Source: Burkholderiales bacterium
GTDB taxonomy: Bacteria > Pseudomonadota > Gammaproteobacteria > Burkholderiales > Burkholderiaceae_C
DNA: 38,560 nt
Direction of reading: 5' to 3'
NCBI GenBank assembly: GCA_019509985.1
Contig: JAEKLF010000119.1
Span: 1 to 38,560, forward strand
The position numbers and the translations under genes are program-made. The notes beneath the pieces are model-generated. The model was given only the letters and a program-made list of their open reading frames with translations. It ran no database searches and had not been told where the DNA came from. This document shows, piece after piece, positions 7,249 through 15,464 of the stretch (its first letter is position 1; each line of letters begins with the position of its first letter).

Positions 7249-9192
7249 ATGTTCAGGCTCTCGCTCCAGCGCAGGCTGCTCGGCGTCACGATGCTGACGG
7301 CCCTGGTGGCGCTGCTCGTCGCGCTGGGCGCGATGGTGGCCTATGACCTGCGCGCCTACCACGAGGGCTGGGTCGCCGACCTGACCTCGCAGGCCGAGCT
7401 GATCGGCCACTCGACGGCGCCGGCGCTGGAGTTCGACGATGTCAAGGTCGCCAGCGAGAACCTGGCGCTGTTGCGTCTTCAGCCCAAGATCAAGGCGGCG
7501 GCGATCTATGGCCAGGGCGGCGAGGTCTTCGCCTCCTACGCGGCCGTCGGCGCCGATGGCGCACTGCCGGCGCGTGCAGAGCAGCCCGGCGTGCGCCACG
7601 CCGACCGCGACCTGCTCGTCGTGCAACCCATCCTGCAGAACGGCCACGAGATCGGCCGCATCTATCTTCGCGCCGAGTACGCTCTCTACGACCGCGTGCT
7701 GAACTATCTGGGCATCGCCGTCCTCGTGACGCTGGCGGCACTGGGCGTCGCGCTGCTGCTGTCGATGCGGCTGCAGCGCGCCGTCGTGCAACCCATCCTC
7801 GCGATCAGCGACGTGGCCCAGGACGTCATGCAGCGCCAGGACTACTCCCGCCGCGCGCTCAAGGCGACGCACGACGAGGTCGGCGTGCTGGCCGACTCCT
7901 TCAACGGCATGCTGGGCGAGATCGAACGCCGCTCGCACGAAGTGCTGCGCCTGAACGAGGAGCTGGAGGCGCGCGTGAAGGAGCGCACGGCCCAGCTGGA
8001 GTCGAGCAACGAGGAGCTGCGGCTGGCCACCGCCGCGGCCGAGAAGGCCAACCGCGCGAAGTCGGAGTTCCTGTCCAGCATGAGCCACGAGCTGCGCACG
8101 CCGCTGAACGCCATCATCGGCTTCGGCCAGCTGTTGGGCAGCGACATCGGCAACGCCAGGCCCGAGCGGCGGCAGGAGTTCGCCGAGCACATCGTGGGCG
8201 CCGGCAAGCACCTGCTGACGCTGATCAACGAGATCCTCAACCTCGCACGCATCGAGAGCGGCCACGTCGAGCTGTCGCTGGAGCCGGTGCTGCTGGACGA
8301 GGTGCTGGCCGAATGCCGCCAGATGATCGAGCCCATGGCCAGCCAGCGCGGCATCGCGACGCAGTTCGCGTCGGGCGGCAACCTCGTCGCGCTGGCGGAC
8401 CGCATGCGTCTCAAGCAGGTGCTGCTCAACCTGGTCAGCAATGCGATCAAGTACAACCGCCCGAACGGCTCGGTGCGCGTGAGCTGCGACCCACTCGGCC
8501 CGCAGCTGGTGCGGCTGTCCGTGCAGGACACCGGCCAGGGCCTGCAGCCCGAGCAGCTGGAGGCGCTCTTCCAGCCCTTCAACCGCCTCGGCCAGGAGGC
8601 CGGGCCTGAACAGGGCACCGGCATCGGCCTGGTCGTCACGCAGCGCCTCGTCGAGCTGATGGGCGGCCAGATCGGCGTGCAGAGCAGCCCCGGCCTGGGC
8701 AGCGTGTTCTGGGTCGACCTGCGCGCCAGCGACATCCCCGCCCTCACGCGTGCCGAAACCGACTGGAGCGATCTCTCCGACCTCGCCATGCCGCGCGACG
8801 GCGAGGCGCCGGCGACGGTGCTCTACGTCGAGGACAACCCGGCAAGCCTCAAGCTCGTCGAAGAACTGCTGAAGGGCCACGGCGGCCTGCGGCTGCTGTT
8901 CGCGACGGACGGCCACGCCGGCGTGGAAATGGCGCGCGCCGAGCGGCCCGACGTCATCCTGATGGACAACAACATGCCAAGGATGAGCGGCCGCGAGGCC
9001 CAGGCCCTGCTAAAGCTGGACCCGCGCACGGCCCACATTCCCATCATCGCGCTGACGGCCAATGCGATGCCCGATGCCGCCGCCGCGGGGCTGGCCGCGG
9101 GCTTCTTCCGCTACCTGACCAAACCGCTGGACGTCGCCCAGTTGATGGAGGCGCTGGACAGCGCGCTGAAGGTCGCGCGGGACCGCCTCTGA
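7249..9192 (+). CDS. Membrane hybrid histidine kinase with C-terminal receiver
   Basis: A 647-residue sensor. TM1 is at about 11-32, a small periplasmic domain (CHASE8-like) at 33-150, TM2 at about 151-172 and HAMP at 173-228. A coiled coil follows at 230-270. HisKA has the phospho-acceptor His280 in SMSHELRTPLNAI. HATPase spans about 385-490 with LNLVSNAIKY, DTGQG and GTGIGL. A receiver domain lies at 523-640 with D573 in LMDNNMP and K625. The ATG at 7249 sits 1 nt after the YfiR stop; the longer in-frame opening would overlap yfiR and lacks a membrane start. The C-terminal receiver without a DNA-binding output implies a phosphorelay to an unlinked partner. Context suggests YfiR-type periplasmic regulation of the input domain. 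Confidence 0.92.
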   Translation: MFRLSLQRRLLGVTMLTALVALLVALGAMVAYDLRAYHEGWVADLTSQAELIGHSTAPALEFDDVKVASENLALLRLQPKIKAAAIYGQGGEVFASYAAVGADGALPARAEQPGVRHADRDLLVVQPILQNGHEIGRIYLRAEYALYDRVLNYLGIAVLVTLAALGVALLLSMRLQRAVVQPILAISDVAQDVMQRQDYSRRALKATHDEVGVLADSFNGMLGEIERRSHEVLRLNEELEARVKERTAQLESSNEELRLATAAAEKANRAKSEFLSSMSHELRTPLNAIIGFGQLLGSDIGNARPERRQEFAEHIVGAGKHLLTLINEILNLARIESGHVELSLEPVLLDEVLAECRQMIEPMASQRGIATQFASGGNLVALADRMRLKQVLLNLVSNAIKYNRPNGSVRVSCDPLGPQLVRLSVQDTGQGLQPEQLEALFQPFNRLGQEAGPEQGTGIGLVVTQRLVELMGGQIGVQSSPGLGSVFWVDLRASDIPALTRAETDWSDLSDLAMPRDGEAPATVLYVEDNPASLKLVEELLKGHGGLRLLFATDGHAGVEMARAERPDVILMDNNMPRMSGREAQALLKLDPRTAHIPIIALTANAMPDAAAAGLAAGFFRYLTKPLDVAQLMEALDSALKVARDRL

Positions 9193-9202
9193 GCCGTGGC
9201 TT

Positions 9203-9300
9203 GCGGGCCGGGCGCCGGCCGCTCCCAAGCCGGCCGGCCTTGGGCGTGTGCCTGCCGGCCAATCCGGCAAGCATCACCGTCCCCGCGGGGGCCGGCCGAG
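9203..9300 (+). repeat. Diverged intergenic repeat, copy A
   Basis: The gap between the convergent kinase and LysR genes is filled with self-complementary GC-rich sequence, for example TGCCGG-ccaat-CCGGCA at 9253-9269. It aligns with the segment at 19525-19610. Shared blocks include GCGGGC at the start, CCAAGCCGGCC about 30 nt later, and GCATCRCCGTYCCCGCGRGG about 67 nt after the start, with nearly equal spacing. It may also act as a convergent terminator. Confidence 0.55.
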
Positions 9301-9319
9301 GTACTCCTTGGACGAGGGG

Positions 9320-10264
9320 TCAACCAGCTCTGCGGGCGGCCTCGTCGCGCAGGCAGTTCAGCATCAGCTCGGCGCCGGGCGACAGCTGGTGGCCACGGCG
9401 CGTCACGATGCCGTAGGCGTCCATGCGCAGACCGAGGTCGAAGTCCAGCACCGTCAGCAGACCCGCGTCGAGGTAAGGCTGCACCAGCTCCTCGGGCAGG
9501 GCCACGACCATGTCGGACTGCACGAGCAGGCTGGTCACGACGGGCAGGGACAGCGTCTCGACGGCCTGCTGGGGCTGGTCCAGACCGGCGGTCAGGAACA
9601 GCGCCGTCAGGCGGTCGCGCAGGATGCTGCCGCCGGGCGGCAGGATCCAGCTCTGGCGGGCCAGCTCTTGCAGGCTCAGGTCGCCGCGGCCGGCGAGCGG
9701 GTGGCCGGCGCGCACGATGAGGCTGTGTGGCTCATCGGTCAGCGGCTCGAAGCTGAGCTGGGCGGCGGACTCGCTGTCCAGCACGCGGCCGATGACGAGG
9801 TCCAGCTCGCCGCTCTGCAGCTGCAGGGTCATCAGCTTGCTGGTGTCCACCTTGATGGCGACGTGCACGCGCGGCTGGCGCGCCTTGAGGGCGACGACGG
9901 CCGCCGGCAGCAGCGTCGTGGAAGGCGTCAGCACCGAACCCACGGCCACGCGGCCCGACAGGCCCGACAGCAGCTCCATGACCTCCTGGTGGCCGGCGTC
10001 CAGCTCGGCCAGCGCCGCACCGGCGCGGCGGATCATGACCTCGCCGTACCAGGTTGGCGCCACGCCGCGCGGCAGGCGCTCGAAGAGCTTCACGCCGAGG
10101 GCGTGCTCCAGGTCGGCCAACAGCTTGGACGCGGCCGGCTGCGTCAGGTTGGCGGCCTGCGCGGCGTGCAGGATGGATCCGTGCCGGCCCAGCTCCACCA
10201 GCAGCACGAGCTGACGGGTCTTGAGGTGGGAGCGGACGAATCGATCCGAGCGCGGGTCAGACAT
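9320..10264 (-). CDS. LysR-family regulator, GbpR-like, of the galactose operon
   Basis: A 314-residue LysR regulator with HTH at about 15-75 (GSILHAAQAANLTQPAASKL, then FERLPRGVAPTWYGE) and an effector-binding domain after residue 100. The FERxPRGVxPT..G pattern is typical of the GbpR group, which controls sugar-binding-protein and sugar oxidation genes in alpha- and betaproteobacteria. The ATG at 10264 was chosen because the LysR fold starts there; the open frame extends upstream only through the SDR gene. It is the last gene of the minus-strand galactose unit, 13 nt after the SDR stop. It likely responds to galactose, arabinose or a pathway intermediate and controls the promoter before dgoD. 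The effector is inferred. Confidence 0.88.
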   Translation of the reverse strand: MSDPRSDRFVRSHLKTRQLVLLVELGRHGSILHAAQAANLTQPAASKLLADLEHALGVKLFERLPRGVAPTWYGEVMIRRAGAALAELDAGHQEVMELLSGLSGRVAVGSVLTPSTTLLPAAVVALKARQPRVHVAIKVDTSKLMTLQLQSGELDLVIGRVLDSESAAQLSFEPLTDEPHSLIVRAGHPLAGRGDLSLQELARQSWILPPGGSILRDRLTALFLTAGLDQPQQAVETLSLPVVTSLLVQSDMVVALPEELVQPYLDAGLLTVLDFDLGLRMDAYGIVTRRGHQLSPGAELMLNCLRDEAARRAG

Positions 10265-10277
10265 GCAGGGTGTCGAA

Positions 10278-11045
10278 CTACTCGTGGTAAAGCTGCGAAC
10301 GGCCACCGTCGATGAGGATGTCGGTGGCATTGATGAAACGGGCCTCGTCGCTGGCCAGGAAGAGCGCCGTGTAGGCCACTTCCTCCGGCGTGCCGATCCG
10401 TTTGCAGGGTAGCAGGTCAATCTGCCGCTGCGCCTCCTCGGGCGGCGCGCTGGCCAGCCATTCGACGACGCGCTCGGACAGGATCAGGCCCGGCGAGATC
10501 GAATTGACGCGCACGCCGCGCGCGGCGTACTGGATGCCCAGGGCCTTGGTCATGCCGATCAGCGCGTGCTTGGCGACGGGGTAGGGAAAGGCGTTGGGGA
10601 TGATGCGGTGGCCGTGCACCGACGCGACGTTGACGATGCTGCCGCCGCCCCTTTCCAGCATGCCGGGCAGCACGGCGCGGCTGCAGTGCATGGCGCCGTC
10701 CAGGTCCACCGCGAAGCAGCGCTGCCACTGCGCCGTCGTCATCGCCAGCGGTTCGGCGAACACGTCCATGCCGGCGTTGTTGATGAGCACATCGATCGGC
10801 CCGAAGCGCTCGGCGCCACGCGCGGCCATGGCGCGCACGGCGGTTTCGTCGGCGATGTCGGCAGCGACGAACAGCGCGTTGGCCTCGCCAAGCTCGGCGA
10901 CGAGGGCGTCCCCGTGCACATCGGCGTTCAGCCCGTTGAGGATGACCTTGGCACCCTCGGTGACGAAGAGGCGGGCGATGGCCTTGCCGATGCCCTGGGT
11001 GGAACCGGTCACCAGCGCGACCTTGCCCTGCAGACGTGAACTCAT
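10278..11045 (-). CDS. SDR-family sugar dehydrogenase (probable galactose 1-dehydrogenase)
   Basis: A 255-residue classical short-chain dehydrogenase. TGSTQGIG (14-20) is the cofactor loop, NNAG is at 89-92, catalytic Ser142 lies in NVASVHG, and Y155-PVA-K159 is the active-site YxxxK. ISPG and the C-terminal DGG block are also present. NG at 38-39 after beta-2, with no acidic residue, suggests NADP use, but this is uncertain. The gene sits between the sugar permease and the LysR gene of a pathway that needs a sugar 1-dehydrogenase before the lactonase, so oxidation of D-galactose (perhaps also L-arabinose) to the lactone is the best role. SDRs of this shape can act on many sugars, so the substrate is inferred from context. 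The start is 4 nt after the permease stop. Confidence 0.85.
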   Translation of the reverse strand: MSSRLQGKVALVTGSTQGIGKAIARLFVTEGAKVILNGLNADVHGDALVAELGEANALFVAADIADETAVRAMAARGAERFGPIDVLINNAGMDVFAEPLAMTTAQWQRCFAVDLDGAMHCSRAVLPGMLERGGGSIVNVASVHGHRIIPNAFPYPVAKHALIGMTKALGIQYAARGVRVNSISPGLILSERVVEWLASAPPEEAQRQIDLLPCKRIGTPEEVAYTALFLASDEARFINATDILIDGGRSQLYHE

Positions 11046-11049
11046 GGCG

Positions 11050-12039
11050 TCAGGCTCGGCGCTCGCCGCGGGTCTTCAACTGGTCCAGCAGCACCGCAGC
11101 GAGCAGGATGAGGCCGCGCACGAGGTACTGGTAGAACGCATCGACGTTGAGCAGGTTCATGACGTTCTCGACCGTGCCCATGATGAGCACGCCGATGACG
11201 ACGCCGAAGATGCGCGCCTTGCCGCCCTGCAGCGACACGCCGCCCAGCACGCAGGCCGAGATCACGTCCAGCTCGAAGCCGGTGGCCGCATTGGGCTGGC
11301 CGCTGGTGATGCGCGACGCCAGCACGAGGCCGGCCAGCGCCGTGACGACGCCCTGCAGCAGGAAGATCCACACGCGCAAGCGTTCGACCTTCACGCCGGC
11401 CAGCCGCGCCGCCTCGGGGTTGCCGCCGATGGCCAGCGTGTTGCGGCCGAACACCGTGTGGTTGAGCAGCACGCCGAAGACGAGGAAGCAGCTCGCCGTC
11501 AGCCAGATCGGCAGCGGCAGGTTCAGCAAGGTGGTGTCGCCGAAGCTGATGAAGCCTTCGTCGGCGATGCCCACGGCCTGGCCGTGCGACACGATGAAGG
11601 CCAGGCCGCGCACCATCAGCATGGTGGCCAGCGTGGCGATCAGCGCGTTGACGCGCAGGTAGGCGATCAGCACGCCGTTGAACGCACCGATCAACGCGCC
11701 GGCCAGCAGCCCGCCGCCGATGGCCAGGCCCACGCTGCCGGTGCGCTCCAGCACCATGGCACCCAGCACGCCGGCGAAGGCGATGGTGGAGCCGACGCTG
11801 AGGTCGAAGTCCCGCGACGCGAGGCACAGCATCATGGTGCAGGCCACCATGCCGATCTGCGCGACCGACAGCAGCAGGCCGATGACGTTGGCCGAGGAGA
11901 AGAAGTTCTCGACGGTGAAGGCCAGCACGACGAACAGCAGGCCATAGCCCAGCGTCATGCTGTGTTCCTTGAGCAGGGCGCGGGCGGGCGAGGTCATGGC
12001 GGGGCGCTGATCGGGTGGGGTCAGGGTGGTCGTGTTCAC
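11050..12039 (-). CDS. araH: Sugar ABC transporter permease, AraH/RbsC family
   Basis: A 329-residue inner-membrane permease with about 8-10 hydrophobic segments. The family loop with DLSVGSTIAFAGVLGAMVL is followed by ALIGAFNGVLIAYLRVNALIATLATM-type helices and the GGVSLQGGKARIFG region. The GTG at 12039 is preferred because AAGAGA precedes it, just after the TAA of the ATPase gene. An in-frame ATG at 11997 is an alternative that would shorten the cytoplasmic N-terminus by 14 residues. It forms the channel of the importer encoded with the binding protein and ATPase next to it. The transporter resembles AraFGH, yet the pathway genes are for galactose; D-galactose and L-arabinose share stereochemistry at C2-C4, so both may be imported. 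Confidence 0.9.
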   Translation of the reverse strand: MNTTTLTPPDQRPAMTSPARALLKEHSMTLGYGLLFVVLAFTVENFFSSANVIGLLLSVAQIGMVACTMMLCLASRDFDLSVGSTIAFAGVLGAMVLERTGSVGLAIGGGLLAGALIGAFNGVLIAYLRVNALIATLATMLMVRGLAFIVSHGQAVGIADEGFISFGDTTLLNLPLPIWLTASCFLVFGVLLNHTVFGRNTLAIGGNPEAARLAGVKVERLRVWIFLLQGVVTALAGLVLASRITSGQPNAATGFELDVISACVLGGVSLQGGKARIFGVVIGVLIMGTVENVMNLLNVDAFYQYLVRGLILLAAVLLDQLKTRGERRA

Positions 12040-12047
12040 GGCGTCTC

Positions 12048-13559
12048 TTAGTGAAGGGGGGCGGCAGGCGCCCCGTCCGGTAAGGCCAGCGCGAGCGCGG
12101 CGGTTTCGCTGGCGTTGGCGCGGTCCAGTTCGCCGCTGATGCGGCCGTCGCGCATGACGATGAGGCGGTCGGCGATGCCCAGCACCTCGGGCAGCTCGCT
12201 GGAGATGACGATGACGCAGCAGCCCGCAGCCGCCACGTCGTGGATGATCTTGTAGATCTCGTTCTTGGCGCCCACGTCGATGCCACGCGTGGGCTCGTCG
12301 AGGATCAGCACCTTCAGGCCCGGCTCGGCCAGCCAGCGCGCGAGGATGACCTTCTGCTGGTTGCCGCCGGACAGCAGGCGGATCTCTTGCTCCCGGCTTG
12401 GCGTCTTGATGCGCAGCTTCTCGATGAAGTCGTCGGCGCGCCGGGCCTCCTGGCGGTGGCGTAGGAAGATGCCGCCCGCCAGGCCGTGGCGACGGCAGCT
12501 GATGTTGATGTTCTCGGCCACCGACGAGTGGGCCAGGATGCCCTGCTCCTTGCGGTCCTCCGGGCACAGCACGATGCCGGCGGCGATGGCGGCGGGCGGG
12601 CCCGACGACGGCACCGGCTGGCCATCCAGCAGCACCTCGCCGCCGCGTCGCGGGTCGGCGCCGTAGAGCAGCCGCATCAGCTCGCTGCGGCCGGCGCCGA
12701 CGAGGCCGAAGAACCCCAGCACCTCGCCGGCCCGCACCGCGAAGCTCAGCGGCTCCGGCAGGCGCGCGCTGTGCAGGCCGCGCGCTTCAAGCCGCAAGGG
12801 GCCTTGCCGGCGTGCGCGGTAGTCGTAGATGTCCTGCAGCTCACGCCCGACCATGTCGGCAATGAGCCGCTCGCGCGGCACGGCGGCCATGGCCTCGTGC
12901 GTGACGATCTTGCGCCCGTCTCGGAAGATGGTGCAGGCATCGCAGAGCTCGTACAGCTCTTCGAGCCGGTGCGAGATGTAGATCAGCGTGCGGCCTTCCG
13001 CGCGCAGTCGCCTCACCAGGCGGAACAGGATTTCCGTCTCGCGGTGCGACAGGCTGCTGGTGGGCTCGTCGAAGGCGATGACCCGGGCGTCCTGCATGAC
13101 GGCCTTGCAGATTTCGACCATCTGGCGCTGCGCGATGGACAGCTCGGACAGGCGCGCGGCCGGGTCAAGGTCGACGCCGATGGCCGCCAGCTGCGCGGCC
13201 ACCAGCCGGCGCGCGGCCTTGTGGTCGACGAAGCCCAGGCGTGTCGGCAACCGGCCCAGCAGCACGTTCTCGGCCACGGTCAGCTCGGCCACGTACTGCA
13301 GCTCCTGGTGAATGATGGCCACGCCGGCGGCGATGGCGTCACCGGCCGACGAGAAGTGGCGCTCCTGGCCATCGAGCAGCAGCCGCCCGCCGTCGGGTTT
13401 GTACTGTCCGCCCAGGATCTTCAGCAGCGTACTCTTGCCCGCGCCGTTCTCGCCGAGCAAGCCCATCACCTGACCCGGCCGCGCCTCGAAGCTGACGCCG
13501 TTCAGCGCCTTGACGCCGGGGAAGGTCTTGGTGATGTTGTCGAACTGCAGCGACGCCAT
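12048..13559 (-). CDS. araG: Sugar ABC transporter ATP-binding protein, AraG family
   Basis: A 503-residue double-ATPase protein. Domain 1 has the Walker A GENGAGKST (36-44), signature LSIAQRQ and Walker B VIAFDEPTSS. Domain 2 has the degenerate P-loop FGLVGAGRSE typical of sugar importers, signature LSGGNQQK and LILDEPTRGIDVGAK. The N-terminal TKTFPGVKALNGVSFEA and the whole length match E. coli AraG closely. The ATG at 13559 overlaps the binding-protein stop (TGATG), so the two are translationally coupled; the GTG one codon earlier is less likely. It powers uptake through the permease that follows. Confidence 0.93.
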   Translation of the reverse strand: MASLQFDNITKTFPGVKALNGVSFEARPGQVMGLLGENGAGKSTLLKILGGQYKPDGGRLLLDGQERHFSSAGDAIAAGVAIIHQELQYVAELTVAENVLLGRLPTRLGFVDHKAARRLVAAQLAAIGVDLDPAARLSELSIAQRQMVEICKAVMQDARVIAFDEPTSSLSHRETEILFRLVRRLRAEGRTLIYISHRLEELYELCDACTIFRDGRKIVTHEAMAAVPRERLIADMVGRELQDIYDYRARRQGPLRLEARGLHSARLPEPLSFAVRAGEVLGFFGLVGAGRSELMRLLYGADPRRGGEVLLDGQPVPSSGPPAAIAAGIVLCPEDRKEQGILAHSSVAENINISCRRHGLAGGIFLRHRQEARRADDFIEKLRIKTPSREQEIRLLSGGNQQKVILARWLAEPGLKVLILDEPTRGIDVGAKNEIYKIIHDVAAAGCCVIVISSELPEVLGIADRLIVMRDGRISGELDRANASETAALALALPDGAPAAPLH

Positions 13560-14539
13560 CACAGCCCCATCTGGCGGCGCAGCTCGACCTGGTTCTGGCG
13601 CGTCATCAGCGTGCCGCTGGTCAGCGTGAGCTGCGGCGGCGCCTTGCCGGTCGTCGCCCAGTCGTAGACCATCGCTGCCGTCTCGTAGCCATGGCGCTTG
13701 GGGCTGATCAGCACGGTGCCGAAGAAGGCCGTGGGCAGCGGCTTGGTGAACTCGTTCATCGCCGTCTGGCTGCCGCCGATGCCGATGGCCAGCATCGCGT
13801 CGTGCTTGATGCCGCGGCCTTCCGCCGCGCGCACGGCACCCAGCGCCGCCTCGTCGTTCAGGCCGAAGGCCACCCAGTGCTTGAACTTGGCGTTCTTCGT
13901 GAAGGCGATGTTGGCGGCGTTGAAGGCGCTTTCGGTATCGGTCTTGGCCTGCGGCGCGTCGACGATGTTGGCCGCGGGCACGCCGGCGGCCTTGAGCGCA
14001 TCGACGGCGCCCATCGTGCGGTCGCGGGCGGTGGGCAGCTGGTCGAAGGCCACGCGCAACACGCCGACCTCGTCCAGCTTCCAGCCCCGCGCCTTCATCT
14101 CGGTCAGCAGCCCCTGGCCGACCTGCTTGCCGATCTCGTAGCCCGAGATGCCCATGTGCGGGATGTCGGCGATGGGCTTGCCGGCGCCGTCGACGAGTTG
14201 GTCGTCCACCGACATGACCTTGAGGTTGTGGCGCTTGGCGGCGCGGTTCACCGCCACGCCCAGCTTCACGTCGGGTGCGCAGATGACGAAGCCGACGGCT
14301 TTCTGCGCGGCCAGGTTGTCGATGGCGGCCATCATCTTCTCGCCGTTGGGAATGCCGATCTTGACGAGCGTGAAGCCCTTGTCCTTGGCGGCCGCTTCAG
14401 CGAACTTCCATTCGTCCTGGAACCAGGGCTCCTCGGCCTGCTTGACGAGAAAGCCGATCTTGACCGGCTCGGCCGCCAGCGTGGCCAGAGGGGTGGCCAG
14501 CAGGGCCAGGGCGAGCGCGGCGCGTCGTTGCATCTTCAT
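13559..14539 (-). CDS. araF: Periplasmic sugar-binding protein, AraF-like
   Basis: A 326-residue solute-binding protein of an ABC importer. The signal peptide covers about residues 1-23 (LALALLATPLATLAA, then EPVKIGFLVKQ). The mature start and FLVKQAEEPWFQDEWKFAE, GFVICAPDVKLG, SVDDQLVDGAGKP and FGLNDEAALGAVRA match the ligand-lining segments of E. coli AraF, including the W of the PWF motif. The ATG at 14539 follows AAGGAG by 5 nt on the minus strand, a strong ribosome site that rules out the longer frame from 14569. AraF binds both L-arabinose and D-galactose in E. coli, which reconciles the arabinose-type transporter with galactose-type enzymes downstream. Confidence 0.92.
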   Translation of the reverse strand: MKMQRRAALALALLATPLATLAAEPVKIGFLVKQAEEPWFQDEWKFAEAAAKDKGFTLVKIGIPNGEKMMAAIDNLAAQKAVGFVICAPDVKLGVAVNRAAKRHNLKVMSVDDQLVDGAGKPIADIPHMGISGYEIGKQVGQGLLTEMKARGWKLDEVGVLRVAFDQLPTARDRTMGAVDALKAAGVPAANIVDAPQAKTDTESAFNAANIAFTKNAKFKHWVAFGLNDEAALGAVRAAEGRGIKHDAMLAIGIGGSQTAMNEFTKPLPTAFFGTVLISPKRHGYETAAMVYDWATTGKAPPQLTLTSGTLMTRQNQVELRRQMGL

Positions 14540-14558
14540 GGGGTCTCCTTGTCTTGTC

Positions 14559-15464
14559 TCAGTCTTCAAACAGGGTATCGGCCACGCCGAGGGCCTTGGG
14601 CAGGCGCAGGCCGAACAGGCTGCCGGACAGCGGCTGCGCGGCCAGCGCCTCGCGGCTCAGCTCCGAGCGGGCGGTGGTCAGCATCAGTTCGTCTCCGCCC
14701 GCGCCACCGATAGCGGGGCAGGTGGTGTGCGCGGCCGCCGCGGTGAACACGCCCATCGGCCGGCCCGCGGGGTCGTAGCGCACCACGCGGCCGGCGCCCC
14801 ATTGCGCATTCCACAGGCAGCCCTCGGCGTCGATGACCGAGCCGTCGGGCCAGGCGTCGTCGCGGTCCATCTGCGTGAACAGGCGCAGCCTGTCGACCTG
14901 GGCCGTGTCGGCGTCGTAGTCGCATTGCTGGATGCGCTGGGAGAGCGTGTCGCAGAAGTACATCGTGCGGCCGTCCAGGCTGAAGCAGATGCTGTTGGCA
15001 ATCGCCACCGCGGGCAGCGCCAGGCGGCGCAGGCCGTGCTGCATCGAGTATTGGTAGAAGCTGGCGATGGCGCGGCGCTCCTTGGCCTCGTTCAGCGTGC
15101 CGAAGACGAAGTTGCCGCTGCGGTCGGTGCGGCCGTCGTTGATGCGCGTGCGCGGCTCGGCGGCGTCCACGGGCGCAAGCGTCTGCAGCTGGCTCAGCGC
15201 CAGGTCCTCGCCCAGCGTCGCGACCGCCAGGCGCTTGGCCAGGCCGAGCAGCACGCGGCCGGAGCGGCAATGGGCGAAGCTGCCCAGCCGGTCCGGCAGC
15301 CGGCAGAACTGCGGCCCTTCGCTGCCCGGCCGCCAGGCATAGAGCGTGGCGGCCTCGATGTCCGTCCACCACCAGCGGCCGCCCTGCCACTGCAGGCCTT
15401 CGCCGAGGGTGGCGTTCTGCGCCAGCGCGAGGTCGAGTGCCGTCTCGGTCATCGCGGTGCTCAT
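14559..15464 (-). CDS. SMP-30/gluconolactonase-family sugar lactonase
   Basis: A 301-residue six-bladed beta-propeller lactonase. Metal and active-site positions are visible: GEG at 21-23 (E22 ligand), RINDGRTDRSGNFVFGT, NSICFSLDGRTMYFCDT and WPDGSVIDAEGCLW. The family includes gluconolactonase, L-arabinolactonase and galactonolactonase. In this operon it would hydrolyse D-galactono-lactone formed by the SDR dehydrogenase to galactonate, the substrate of DgoD. Its ATG overlaps the stop of the beta-galactosidase gene (ATGA), so it is translationally coupled. No signal peptide is seen, so it is cytoplasmic. Specificity between arabinono- and galactonolactone cannot be decided from sequence. Confidence 0.88.
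   Translation of the reverse strand: MSTAMTETALDLALAQNATLGEGLQWQGGRWWWTDIEAATLYAWRPGSEGPQFCRLPDRLGSFAHCRSGRVLLGLAKRLAVATLGEDLALSQLQTLAPVDAAEPRTRINDGRTDRSGNFVFGTLNEAKERRAIASFYQYSMQHGLRRLALPAVAIANSICFSLDGRTMYFCDTLSQRIQQCDYDADTAQVDRLRLFTQMDRDDAWPDGSVIDAEGCLWNAQWGAGRVVRYDPAGRPMGVFTAAAAHTTCPAIGGAGGDELMLTTARSELSREALAAQPLSGSLFGLRLPKALGVADTLFED

Noticed and set aside
7249..9192. YfiN-type diguanylate cyclase next to YfiR
   Set aside because: No GGDEF or EAL motif is present; the protein has HisKA, HATPase and receiver domains.
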